The notes under the pieces were generated by a model. The model was not told the DNA's origin, ran no database searches, and saw only the letters and a list, made by a program, of their open reading frames with translations. Of a stretch of DNA of 64,000 bases, positions 1 to 12,830 are shown in pieces. Position numbers and translations under genes: made by a program. Positions within the stretch are counted from its first letter, which is position 1. Every line of letters begins with the position of its first letter. Location of the stretch: assembly GCF_020382885.2 (NCBI RefSeq), contig NC_058498.1:21977001-22041000 (forward strand), read 5' to 3'. This DNA comes from Scatophagus argus (lineage: Eukaryota; Chordata; Actinopteri; Scatophagidae).

Positions 1-40
1 AGGAAAAAGTCCCCTCGAGAAGAGAAGGGAAAAATACTAT

Positions 41-61
41 TGATGATGATGATGATGATGA
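41..61. repeat. (GAT)n microsatellite
   Basis: Seven tandem TGA/GAT trinucleotides are read directly. No coding frame of note runs through them. Confidence 0.9.
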
Positions 62-3000
62 CAATATCACTGGCGTTGCTTCTCCTGATGATGACTTAGG
101 AAAAGTGACGATTATATGCTAAACAAAGGCTCTCTTATCAGAGATGCATTCATTTTGGCTCGTGTCAACGCGAGATTTGGCACAAATGTATATTTTTTGT
201 AGGTTTTTTTTTTTTTTTTGATGGGGGCGGGGATATAAACTGATCTCATTTCAGCATATTAAATATTGTCTCCGAAAGACCAAAAAAAAAAAAAAGAATC
301 ATCACTGGCTAAATCCCAGTCTATCTAAAATTGAATCTGGGATACCATTTTGACGGGAGAAAAAGTGAAACCGTACAGTTGTGTTGTTTGAAGACGCGGG
401 GGCTTGAATTTGGGGGTCCCTGAATTCTCATTTGAAAGAAATGAAATCGTGAACGAGCTGATAAAGAAGAAAGGGAACGGATGAGCTGAGAGAAAAGGAA
501 TCATGCCACGCTTGTTTAATGTACTGTGCCAGACGGGGAAGTGATTTACACCAAGACTTTATTCCCTCCGACACACATAAAGACAGTGCATGTCTTTTTC
601 TTATTTATCGGGCACGCACACACTCGCGCACGCACGTGGGCCTGTATGGTCAATTGAGCGGAGTTCATCGGACACAGATATGGAAAGCATCGGCAGGATA
701 CTATTACATGCTCCACTTAGAAGCGCGCCTGCACACTCGCTTCCGTCAGCTTCATTTTCTGTACGGGACGAAAGTTAACTCTGCACTTGTTTCGTGACTT
801 CCAACACTGTTCCCAGCCTGATGCGCTTTGGTTAACTCGTTCTTTGTGGATGAAACTCCTCCGCATTCTGGCAGCTTTCCTGCAGCCGGTCAGGCCTTGA
901 AAGCCAGAGCCCGGGCCGCCCTCAAAGAACACAAGAACACAATATTCACATGGTGTTTTTGTACTGCGAGTGTACTACACTACACTACAGTGCTACTGCA
1001 GAATATTTCCATTTGCTTAAAAAGTGCACAATTAATATCAAGTCTTGCTCTCTTCTTCAGTATTCAAATAATTAAAATTCCTCCTTATGTAAGTAAACTT
1101 TGAATAAAATTCGACCAAATGTTTTTTTGTTTGTTTTTTAAATCATATATGAAGTCCTCATAAAGAAGTGCTCCTTATTTTATTCTTGTTTTTTTTATCT
1201 CATTACTTTTGATCATTTAAAAAACAAAAAAAACAAAACAAAACAAAAACAAACACCTGAGAATCTGTCATTGAAGCCAATGGGTCGCACTGATGACTGC
1301 TGTCAGGTGGATGTCACTCACCTGCAAGACTGATCATAAAAATCCAAAATCTTCTAAACCAAATGTTTCCAACTTTTTTTTTTTTTTTTATATATCTAAT
1401 CACCCCTTAAAATTAAGCAATGTCTACTTGTGACCCCCTCGCTGCAAATGTCAATGAGTTCTGTTCAGGTGCAGCACAGAGAGGTTTTATCTGCTCATGT
1501 TCTTTTATTTGAAAAGAGGTAAAATTATCCATTCAGATTAAATTAAAGTCAGGGAACATATTTTATAATTTTATGTAGCAGGACTAGGAATTTAGCCCTT
1601 TCTTATCTTATATGTCACAACCCCTCGGATTCATCACGTGACCTCTTGGAGGGGTTCTGACATTCAGGATGGGGACTGCTGTCTTCACCACATTCTGCAT
1701 GTCTTATATGTTTAGGAAAGATTAACCTGTTTTTCCATGCAAGACCACAAGGTTAAACGCCTCATCGTACGACCCGACTTTTTGCTTGTAGCCCTTTAAA
1801 TTTACTTCAGTCTCAGAAGATGCTGATTCAGAGGTGCGAAGCTTGTGATCACACTCTTCTCCACGTGTGACCACACACTCAGAGGTCACTTATCAGTCTA
1901 CTTGATTTCCTCGTGCAAATTTATTATTGCGTGTGACGTGCTTGCTCAGACACTTTCCATCAAAATGTGTGTCATAATTTACAGTAAGTGTGGGTGTGTG
2001 AGGTGTGTATGTATGTGCGCTTCATTTACACACTCTGCTTTGAGTTATTGTGTTGTGTCTTTGTCGCTCATGCGCTCTCTGAATTTTTATGCGGCATAAA
2101 CTTTCCATACATCAAGTCACGGGGATGAGTGAATGTTTTTTGTTGCTGTCTTTGCCCATTAACACTCTGCATGCCTCTTGAGTTATCAAGTTTTTTTTTC
2201 ATATTCGTAAAACTTGAGGTCATTGATTAAAAAAAATAACTGCCAAATGCTCAGCACAGATATCAGGTGTCTACTAAATCACTGTAGTCAGTCATTCTTT
2301 AAAATAATTTAGTTTAAAGAGTTGCTGAGCTGGAGATGAAGTCATAGAATTCCAATAAGCTTCTTACTGGTGTATTTGTTTGGTCATGTTAGATACACCA
2401 AATCTGCATATTTAATTTGCAATAAACAGACGTTTCTACTTAGTAAAAACGATGAAAACTGGACCTCGATGAAAATGAAAATATACTGTGTTTATTCTAG
2501 GAGCTTAGAGGAAGTCAAGTTTAAAGCCGCAAGGTGTGTTGCAGGCATCAAAAAAGTTTGACAAAAAGGTTTCCATGACCACTGACCATTATCCATTCAT
2601 CGTTACAGTCATAATTCTTTTATCTATTATTATAATTATTTATTTTTTTGATAAAATTCACGGCAATGAGTTTTTTCCTTGACACATTTAAGATATTTTT
2701 GAAAGATTTGTGGTGGTTGCATGTGATGAGGAGTGATATGTGGAGATGTGCTTTATTTGTGTAGTTGTTTGAACTGTGCAGAGCTCCTCACACATTACGT
2801 CAAAAACATTAATATTATCATTGGCGTGTTTTATTGAGCTTCTGAACAGTCTGAGCTTATGTGCTCACATGACTCTCTCTTTGTAAACTTCATCAGATCT
2901 TTACCAAACACACTGATGTATCACACCAGAATGAAATACTAAACAAATAATAAATAAAACATAACAGTGGAGTGAATGCTGAAAAGAAAGATGGATATAA

Positions 3001-3357
3001 TCAGATCTATCAAGATTCAAACTGGAGTGAATTCCTCCGTTTATGGCCAGACGAGATGGTCACCATGTACAACCCACTGTGCAGGACTGTCGCTACCTCT
3101 GAGGACATCAAGGTCATGGCCTCAGTAATATTTCACTGAATTTACGGGGTTTAATGACATAAAACGGTGTTTACATTCAATGACTGCACACATGTTGCTA
3201 ATGTTGGAGCTTTTTAAGGTTGATTCTGGCAGAATTTTTTTTCCCCAAATAAATAGCTTGATATTTGACTGTTTGACTGAATAAATTAAAATAAAGAAAC
3301 TATAATTGTACATTCAATTGAGGAATTAATGATGTGACTGTGTCTCATCAATTATTT

Positions 3358-3392
3358 GATTTAATTTAATTTAATTTAATTTAATTTAATTT
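3358..3392. repeat. (TTTAA)n pentanucleotide microsatellite
   Basis: About seven uninterrupted TTTAA units are visible. The sequence is AT-only and non-coding. Confidence 0.9.
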
Positions 3393-3580
3393 ATTGTTTC
3401 TTTGGTGGCAATGATTCTGCTGAGGGAACTGTGGTATCATAAAATAGAGGGTTTTGGCAAAGCTGTCAATCAAATATATTTACACTGATATACCACAAAG
3501 AAGGTAAATGCAGGAAACATATTTCTAATATCAAGTTGTCAAATACACACCGATGAAGGTTGGATGCCAACACAGACACA

Positions 3581-3581
<1 letters not shown>

Positions 3582-3620
<39 letters not shown>
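3582..3620. repeat. (CA)n microsatellite
   Basis: An uninterrupted CA dinucleotide run of about 19 units. Both strands carry short chance open frames through it (poly-HT or poly-CV), which are artefacts of the repeat. Confidence 0.95.
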
Positions 3621-3623
<3 letters not shown>

Positions 3624-5297
3624 CTACCTGGCTGATTTAGTGCCTTCAGCGACTCAGGTTGAGGGCAGCACTGGCAGTCCAAGCCCATGGAATCCCTTGG
3701 TAAAGAGGATGCTAATCGTAGCTTCTTGTGCCTGAGCATGTCTTCCTGGGCCAAATGAGATTAGAAGGAGTGGGATATGGCGAAGCGACGTGCGTGGGGT
3801 TCTGGAGGTGAAAGGTAAAGGCACTTATCAGGAGGGTTCCCCTCGGGGTCCTCGACGGCTGACTCAATCAAAACCCTGCACGCACTTCTCACTGGATTAG
3901 ACTAATCAGGAAGGAGCAGGGGATGTATAGACCACTTATCTGAAAAAAAAACATTGGGCTCTCTTTCCCTTTGAAAAGACCCTACAGAAATGTTTGTTAA
4001 TTTTATTTATTACAGGATGCTTGTCGATGTGGCAATCTTCCATGGAATCATTAAAAAAGGCTCTTCCACTCACTGAAGGCACGCACTGTTTACATGCTAC
4101 AAAGATAGAGAAGCCTTTGATGTTCCAAATTTCCCCCCGTTCACTCATTGTCATAATTATTTATATATTTACTCAGATTTTTTTCTTAATTTATTTTCTC
4201 CATTTGTGTTTCTCATGCCACAACAGATCAGACTGATGGAAGGTAGTCAACATAACAAAGCCCCTGAAAGGTATATGAATATTTATTACCAGGATGACTT
4301 CAGAGCCAGACAGGCCGTTAGCAGTCAAAGGAATAGTGAGAAGATAACAGCAATTTTCACACTTATGATTACCTTCAAATTAATCTCTATTTCTTGAAGG
4401 GATGTGGGATAGTTGACTAGCATATCTTTCATTTCTCCATTAAAAAAGTTATTTAATCCAAGTTTCAGCTACTTGTTAGACAAAATAATCCAAAAACAAT
4501 TGTACATTTTAATGGGAGAACATGTAGAAAAGGGTAAAATACTGGGAAAAAATGATCAGGGCAATGGAAATCTCACAACACCCTAAACTCTTATTGAAGT
4601 GAGGCCTTTTAATTTATCAGTTATGACTGAAACATAGTTTATCATTTATTATGATGTGCAGCTTCTTACTAGATTTCAAATGTCTGTGTTTGAAAGCCAG
4701 TTTACGGAACCAAGTTTACATGGTCTGGTATAACCAATAGCTAATGGCGGCAAATGTTGAGCTCTCTATCAAGGCTTCAATACTGCCTTTTGTGGCAAAT
4801 CCCTCTGCTCTCATCCAGACGCATGAGGTACTCTTGACCTTTGGATTTAATGTATCTTCAATGCAAACACGTCCATGTCAATACGAGATGATCAGAGCAA
4901 CTGCACAATACAACGTCGTTTACAAAGCATGACACTCCTGAGAAGGGTAGAGGTGGGGGTTTAATTCTAGAGTTTGTGTCTTGTGTGAAATTAAGCACAT
5001 GTCACCAATCTTTACCCAAACCTAGATATGCAGTTTTTTGTGCCAAAAACTTTAACCGAAGTGCTGTTTCAACTTAAGAATGTGTTAGAAAGGCTTTAAG
5101 GCAGGAATGCTTTGCACTTCAGGCACAGATACTGTGGCGGATGTGATACACATCCACCACAGCACAAGTGCATGACGATACATCAGTATGTGACGAGCTG
5201 AGATGAGGGAGTGCTGACATATTTGACTGCTAACGAGCTTTACTGAGTCAGGGAGTTCACAGACTGCATGACTCTTCTCTGTCTGTGCTACTCTGCT

Positions 5298-5323
5298 ACA
5301 TGGACAAAAGTATTGGGGCACCT
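5298..5323. mobile_element. Possible DNA-transposon terminal fragment
   Basis: The segment reads as a 'catggacaaaagtattgggg' type sequence, which I associate with the ends of a common teleost DNA-transposon family. No matching opposite end, transposase or target duplication was found nearby. The call rests on recall of the motif only. Confidence 0.25.
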
Positions 5324-6839
5324 CAACATTATGCCAACAGGGACTTCAGTGACATTGCAGCAATTATGCCATCACAGCACAATTACAGAAACAATTTCGT
5401 AATATGTAAACCTAATTCTGGTTGAATGGCCTGTTTTTCTTAACATTTAACATAACATTTAACCTTTAACATTTGCCTGTCTGGGAGTTATATGATTTGT
5501 AGCATATTAAACATTATAACCAAAAAAATAAATGTTAGCATTTGCACTGGCCATGCCACTATACATGGTCTGATGTGGTAACTTGTGCTTGTCCTTGCCT
5601 ATTATTGCTTTATGTTCTAAGGAGTGGAAGTTGAACCGTGCAGCTGCAGCATTTCATGAAACCAAAGGAACGGCCTTGAGTGCCTCTAAGAGGTGGTTTA
5701 TAATTACATTGGTCATTCTTAAATTGTTCATTGAGAATTCTTAAATATATTAGGACTGAATTTGCATGACATTTAGATAATTTGCAGGAAACCTTGTAGG
5801 GAAGCAATAATCTTTTGGTCCGCTGTATTGATTTACCTTGGCTCAGGAGCAAGAGTTTGAATGAGAGACGCTCCCTTTGCTTTCCATTCAGTCTATAGCA
5901 GCACAAAAAGATGTGCACTGTACAACACTGTTATCACCACAAAGCGGTACAGTGCTGATTATGCCAACTAATTACTCCAGCAAATACTTTAGGAAGCACA
6001 GAGCAGCAGATGAATAAGATATCAGCCTTGTAGAGAGGGTTGATTCGCTGTATTGTGGAATAATATAACATTCAGGTGCCTCCCAGTACCTGACATGATA
6101 GTGAGCGTCATACAAGATGCCTGGTTAATTTCACATTGTTTCAATTGTAACATTGTGTTTAGAGGCCACATCATCCCGTCACAATGTTCAAAGCTTATAA
6201 CACACGTCGTGTTAAATATGGGCTGTAGTGTATGTTCCTGAGAGAGGCTGTGAGAGACACATAATTGTCTTTGTGGCAGTTTCTTCACGTGTCAGTGAAT
6301 CCAGTCATACCCTGTAGCTATTACATGACTCAGAGAATCTGGTTCTACAGAATAGTTATGTTACTCCCACACATGTAATTTTGTTTAGTCAGGTAAGATA
6401 CTGCTTTTAGATAGTAATATATAACGATAAAAAATAATAATTTTGAAAGTACAGTGTTTTTTTAATTTTTAAAAATATTGCTGGTAATAGTAAGCATGTC
6501 CACCCTTTAAGTAAAGCCAACCCCTGACAAATCCATTATGTCACTTGCACTGGTGAGATAAATAATTGCAGCATGTTCTGTCAAAATGAGCTCGACAGTG
6601 TTATAAGTTCTGTGTGTGACAAATGGACAAAAATTTAACTCTTAGCGAGACTATTAACTTAGTTCCTTCAGGGTTTGCCTGTTTGCATTCTCACCTACAG
6701 TAAGAATGCTGGAGTGGATCTTCGTGGTTCAGATGGAGGTTAGCAAAGCGACATCACTTCTGTACAGCAACAATTCAACAGTCCTTTGTGTTTTGTTCCA
6801 TTTTTAAAGGCGAGAGTTACAAGTTTTTGTTTTCCTCAT

Positions 6840-7815
6840 TTTATTCATGTTTATAACATTGGTGGCAGACAGTGCATATAGTGCCTGGACACTGCAATTA
6901 TACTCCATTCTTCTTTGCAAAACTGCTGAAGTCTGTCAGGCTGCACAAGGACCAGGTGTGACCAGACCTTTTCAAGTGGGCCTGTAACTGAGAGGCATCC
7001 CCACAGCATGATGCTGCCACCACCATCTTTCACAGTGGGGAGTTTGTGTTTGTGGTGATGCACTCTTGTGTCCGCCAAACGTAGTGTCTAGTCTGATGGT
7101 CAAACAAGCTCTCATCAGGTTAAAACAACCTTCTTCCTGTTGACCTTGGAAGCTCCCACATGCCTTTGGGCAAACTCTAGTTGAGATTAAATATGAGTTT
7201 TTGTCAACAGTGGTTTTCTCTCATAAAGCATTGACTGGTGAAGAACCTGGACAGCAGTTGTTGTATGCAGAGCCTCTCCCATCTCAGCTGCTGAAGCTTT
7301 TAATTCCTTCAGACATAGACAGTCATAGGCCTCACCAGCCTCCTTCTCAGTTTGTGAGGAGGGCCTGCTCTAAGCAGATTCACACGTGTCATATTTCTTC
7401 CATTTCTTAATGATGGATTTAACTGAAATTCAAGGGATGTTCAGTCACTTGGAAATTTTTGGGATCCATCCACAATAACCTTTCCTCAGAATTGCTTGGA
7501 GTGTTCTTTTGTCTTCATGGTGTAATTGTAGCCAGGGATACTGATTAATCAGTAACTGGACCTTCCAGACACAAATGTCTTTATACTACAATTACTTGAA
7601 AAACATTCACTGTACTCAGGTGATCTCCACTTCACTAACCGTGAGACTACTTGCATCAGTTGGCTGGACCTCTGCTGAATTGGGTCAGTCACTTTAGAGG
7701 GGGTGAATATTTATGCACTCACTTATTTTATGTCATCCATATGTGTTAGATATACTATATATTTTTGATTTATTGACATTACTTTGTAGAAATCTGTTTT
7801 GACATTAAAGGGTTG
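6840..7815 (-). pseudogene. Tc1/mariner-type transposase relic
   Basis: Read on the minus strand, this is a decayed Tc1-like transposase. From high to low coordinate there is an N-terminal helix-turn-helix stretch containing SIIKKWKKY (near 7390-7430). Next comes a segment resembling the Tc1 linker, ending in a KKVV/LT block with in-frame stops near 7090-7130. Last is the motif GGGSIMLWGC near 7000-7030, which is highly characteristic of Tc1 transposases. The frame then jumps to a C-terminal FCKEEWS-like tail near 6900, so the middle part that should hold the later catalytic Asp and Glu is missing. Several stop codons and the deletion make it inactive. The 7560-7815 side ('gggggtgaatatttatgc') looks like the non-coding terminal part of the same element. 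No clear inverted repeats or TA duplication remain. Confidence 0.8.
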
Positions 7816-8686
7816 TTTTTTGTAAATTTTTGTCAAAGGAGCTCAGTTATATTAAGGGAAAAATTTATTCTGTGGTATACATGATGGAAATTTCGATGAT
7901 GTAGAGTATGATGCTGAAGATATTAAATCTTTAAAATTCTTGCCTTGCACTTAGACATTTTTAATATACAGTAAGGATGTAACTTCCCAGCCAAAAGTGT
8001 TGGTGACTTTTAAAGAAGCTGCAGTGGCCCACAGCACTACACCATCTTGGGGTATTATAAAGGCCTCTTTTGTCTCTGTGGAAAATGTCAGAGCGTAATT
8101 GATATATTTCTCACTGTGCCCTTTATCTTTGTACCATGTTTCAGGCTCTATGATCTGGGTTCATGCTGACCTTTACCAGTGCACTCTTTTCTCTCGCTTT
8201 TTGGGGGGCCTCACTGAAAATAGCTCAATAGGATTTCAATGGGATGTCTTTCATTTGAGACAATCTTCTCTTCCCTTTCCTACCCCCAGTTCCTTTGACA
8301 GTGGCTATTTATTTTGAGATCCAACTTTTCAGCATGTTGTTTGATGTGAGATTTACCCTGGACGCTTTGTCTACCTAGGTCTGAAAAAGTCATCCTGTTC
8401 CTCAGCGGTGATAGAGATGTGCTGATGCTACTGTCCTTGGCTGTTCATCTGTGTTAAATGTTGCATTATCACTCTAAACAAAGCTGCAATTATATTCAAT
8501 AACTCATGGGGCAACAGTGAGACTGACACTTTTAGAAAGTAAAGATGCAAAACATGAGGACATTGCAACTCAGGCGCAATACAAAAAGAAAATGAAGAAT
8601 AAAATTACTTGTTGTTGTCTGTTATTTCTTACTTTTTTATTGTGTTAAAGATTTGGTCTGACACCGTTCCTGCTATTTTCACAATA
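7816..8686. other. Intergenic DNA, nothing recognised
   Basis: No exon, RNA gene or repeat family is identifiable. The short frames lack homology that I can recognise. Confidence 0.6.
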
Positions 8687-9208
8687 ATATTTCATATTAA
8701 TCAGTCTCTTTGTCTTCTTTTCCTTTCTAACCACCTGACCAAGGACTTGAAACTGAAACTATATTTATTTCCATGTGCTGAGAACCTCTATTTTTCGCCA
8801 GGTTAATAGAATTAAACAGATAAGCAGTAGCCTCCATGAGCCCTGTTGTATCACATTTCACTCACTTTGTGCAAGTTCTGGAAAGACAAAATAAAACAAT
8901 ACAATCACCCTTTTACAACATTACATTACTGTGGTTCAGTTTTCACCTTGATATTTCATTTTAATGAGTCTCTTTGTTTGCTTTTTTAACCACCTGACCA
9001 AGGACTTGAAACTGAAACTACATTTATTTCCATTTGCTGAGCACTTCCATTGTTCACGAGGTTAATAGAATTTAATAGAATTAAACAGAAAATCACTGGC
9101 CTCCATGAGCCCAATAGTGTCACACTTAGCTCACTTTGTGAAAGTTCCAGAAAGACTCAATAAAACGACATAATAACCCTCCTACAACTCTAACATTACT
9201 GTGGTTCA
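8687..9208. repeat. Diverged direct tandem duplication (~260 bp x 2)
   Basis: Copy 1 runs about 8687-8938 and copy 2 about 8951-9208, in the same orientation. Both contain the same ordered blocks: 'accacctgaccaaggacttg', 'aaactgaaact..atttatttccat', 'ggttaatagaatt', 'cctccatgagccc', 'cactttgtg', and 'acattactgtggttca'. Point differences and small indels are scattered through both, so the duplication is not recent. Neither copy holds an open frame of note. Confidence 0.9.
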
Positions 9209-9844
9209 AACACAACCTAACCGTAAACTAACCAAAAATGTTTGAATTTCATTGCATTATTAACAAAAGGTTCAGAAAAGGTTAGGTAAGACAGATTTAC
9301 AATGTGGTTAACTTCAACAAACTTCAACATTTTGGCTGGATGTTTTAGTGATTAGCGGTTGCAACATGTCCTACATCTGGCTTGATGGGACAAAAACAGG
9401 GCGTGTTAGCGTTTACCACTGAACCTGTAATCCGGAAGGAACAGCACAACGTTTGGCAGATCTGTGGATGAAATTACTGACTGTCAGTCAATTTTCAAAC
9501 AGAAAAAAACACGGTGTCTGGTTTGACAGTGTGACCTTTTTTTTAATAAGAACTATCACAAAACTTCAAAGTGCAGCTTCAAAATCACACCTCATATTGC
9601 TCTGCTAGGAATTCCTCCTACTTCCAAGAGAACTACAAAACCCTATAATAACCTTCAAGTAGCCCTGCTATTGCATAGTAGCAGGAAAGCAATCATTAAG
9701 CTTTTCTGGATCACAAATATGCTCGAACACAATTGTAAAATGTACTGGACATTGTGACACTCAATTGGCAATTGATTAAAGAGAGAAAATCATATAAAGT
9801 TTCAGTAGATTGTTGACACTCTTCACCATGAACATCTACTGTTG

Positions 9845-9870
9845 CAGCAAACACTTTAAGCTGTTTGCTG
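9845..9870. repeat. Small perfect inverted repeat
   Basis: CAGCAAAC at 9845-9852 is repeated inverted as GTTTGCTG at 9863-9870, an 8-bp stem with a 10-base loop. It is too short to call an RNA gene and may be chance. Confidence 0.4.
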
Positions 9871-11866
9871 ACCATCCCTAACAGCCCTGTGCTGCTCTAA
9901 TGTCTACAGATGTGGACTCATGTGTGTGACACAACACATAAAATGCTAAGGACAGCTTTTAGTCATCTGTACCATCAACAGTCAGTGCTGTTCTGGGTAG
10001 CTAAAAGACGCTCATCCGAGGCTATAGCTTCTGTCCTGCTGTGACTGAAGGAGCAGGTTTGACAGGATTGACCTTACAGGCATTTAGCGTAATTTTTGTC
10101 ACAAATGTATAAAAAAAATAAGAAGTCAAAACAAAGGACACAGGAGTATATTTGACAGGTATACAAGAACAAGCCAGCCTTATTTACATTGTTTTAGGTG
10201 ACTTAGCACCAGCACCATCTCAGACTTTCAAAGAAAAAAGAAAACGTTGTTGAATAAACTAGGAGATCTGAGGTTAGACAAATGAAAAGAGATCTCTCAC
10301 TTGGATGCTTAGGCGTATTGTAGGTTTGGGGATGAATGTAAAAATGCACATCTGATCAGATGAGACAGTCAACTTCGGATTTTGTGAACACAGCATGAAA
10401 TAAGTGGACACAAACTATGTGCAAATTAAAGATGAAGTTTGCAAATAGAAAGTACAGTAAATACTGAGCTACGTACACTGTTTCCTAACTGTGCGTGAGC
10501 ATCTGACATTGCATCTGATGCTTGTTGTCCACACTTAATCTGTCAATATGCAGTTCTGATAGGTCAAACAAACAAACCTAATCCTACATTTGTACTTTCA
10601 GACAGGAGAAACAATTTTTTTGTGATATTAAGATATTTCCTTGATACAAGTGATATACATTGTAGCCAGCCGTTGGCAGGTTATTGATGGTGATGGTGTG
10701 TTTTCCAACCCAAACTTTAATCTTCCTGGTGATCTCTCTCTGCACCCAGCTGCCACCTTGTTTTGGTTTTGGTAGTAAAATGAGATAGTAGTGAAAAGGA
10801 CTGAAACAAAGTTTCCATTGAAATTAAAAGTTCTTGTTACAGATAAAGTAGAAAATGTATTACTTAAAACTAAATTGCACCTTTTATTTCCATCGGTGTG
10901 TTTCTTTTAACTGATGATTTTGTTGTGGGTGCACATCATTTCTTTGTAGTTGTGAAGGTCTTTTAGCCCATTACTAAAACTAAAGCTAAGAATACACTAC
11001 CGATTTCTTGTACATGACTCAAAGAACTCATCCCTCTGTCTCCTTCTTTACCAGTCACTACTTTCCGTAGCCTCTTGGTATCATACTAAGCGATAGGAAA
11101 GCTCGCAGTTGTTATTACCACTAGTAAAAAGTGATGCAGGATACTCACTTTCTCCACATCATCGCAGTCCTTAACTCATGGTTATCCACACAGACTCTAG
11201 CTGTACTGGATTCCCTCTACTGCAGCATTTCTTATGTGCTGGTGAACTTTAGCTGCATCCGAAAATCTTTATTCAAGCCACCAATGGGGAGATTCAGCTC
11301 TTTTGTTTGTGGGAAATAAATCTACAGCGGTTGCTGTAGTTAAATCTATCATTCAATAAGCATATTCTCAACAGACCAAGGTGTTGTTAAATCTGCCTTT
11401 AATATAAACCAAAATGCTGCTCAGACATAAACATTGAACTGAATAAGAACTGGTCTTAGATCTTTGAATATGTTTCAAATATTAATGTATTTGATACATT
11501 GTAAATATATTTTATTGTATGTTTAACGTATTGTTGATTACATATGGAACAGTATAATCAAAAGCAAAAAAATTACCACAATGTAAGGTTAAAATAAAGC
11601 CAATAAAGCATATGTTAGGGAAAGTTAATCATTGAGTCCAACCAAAGCACTTAACATTGCAAAGATAACAGTAGTGGCTTTACATACAATGGTAACTTTG
11701 TTTAACAACACTGTTTTGAATAGATAACTTAGGCAGAATCAGTCTTTGCTTGAACTGGTCAGATTTGGCACATTAGACATTTGAAATGCCTACTAGAGAT
11801 CAGAGAGTAGTTATTGCTTTGTTTTAGGGTGTCACAAGTCAGAATCACTAGCAACCACTGACCCAA

Positions 11867-11909
11867 CACACACACACACATACACACACACACACGCACA
11901 CACACACAC
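11867..11909. repeat. (CA)n microsatellite, interrupted
   Basis: A CA run with single interruptions (a TACA and an ACGC), read directly. Confidence 0.9.
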
Positions 11910-12649
11910 CTGTACAGAATATGATAAACAATTAAAATATTTAAGTCTGTATTACATGACTTGCAAATACATCTCTTGTATTGTATTACTTTATTCAGTG
12001 ATCTAAATTGTTTATGTGGTATACCAAAATGCTAAGGTGTTGAAGACAAAATGTTTGTATTTCATTTATTTTATGACCGTGTATAGGGCTGGGAGACTGG
12101 CTGGACGAGCGAAACAGCAGAGAGAGCAGTTATTAGCGGATATAGGACTTGGGTCGCTTTGGTCTTCCAACCCTTAGCCTAGACTCATTTTGTGTTTCTC
12201 TGAAAACTATGAATGGATGAATTAATTCACATAAAGCAAAATCAATTTTGATGAAGATCATGTGATATGATAAAAAGTTTCAGAGTGGCTATCAAATGGA
12301 CCTGGAAATTGTTTTGTTGGCTCAATAACATTACATTCAGTGAGGAATACTGGCAGATTTTTATTCTGAGGCATGTGCAACTGTTGTCATTTCTACAAGA
12401 GCTGATTGTGTAGTTGAATTTGTAATATTTGTAATCCCTTTTGAAATGCAAAAATACGGTTTATATATGATATGCTTGAATGCATCCAATTATGTCCTTT
12501 AATTTTTAAATGATTGCTCTTGAAACGTATTCCAGGCAAGTGTTTCTTGCTAAAGTTCTTGGTCTCTTTAATCTTGCTGAGAGTCTGAAATCAAGGGAAA
12601 ACTACATGCAACCAAAAAGGGTTTTCACAACTTAAGTGAAAATCACCCA

Positions 12650-12830
12650 ACCTCACAAAAGTGTTAGGCTGATGGCCTTGCAGTAGTGTGTCATTAGCAT
12701 TCATTATAGCCCTATAAGCCAGAGTAATTACAGGCCCAAGTGCAGGGAGGAATAGCAGTTTACACTGCTAGTAATTTGATTTGCATCTACGCTAATAACT
12801 TCTTTTGTGTGTGTTTATGTGCCGTGTCAG
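12650..12830. promoter_or_regulatory. Candidate regulatory (conserved-type) non-coding stretch
   Basis: The sequence is of higher complexity than its surroundings and has several ATTA/TAAT homeodomain-type cores ('cattagcattcattatag', 'gagtaattacagg', 'gctaataac'). It has no coding signature. The call is based on composition and on its location in a desert. I cannot test conservation. Confidence 0.25.

Larger units (their letters stand above)
1..6839. other. Gene-free, AT-rich intergenic DNA
   Basis: I find no convincing exon, RNA gene or long open frame here. The short frames present lack recognisable domains and lack conserved splice context. Contents that can be named are a (GAT)n run at 41-61, long A/T homopolymers, a (TTTAA)n run near 3358-3392, a CA microsatellite at 3582-3620 and a possible transposon-end relic near 5298-5323. 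The stretch is probably the distal part of the desert upstream of cldn18. Confidence 0.7.
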
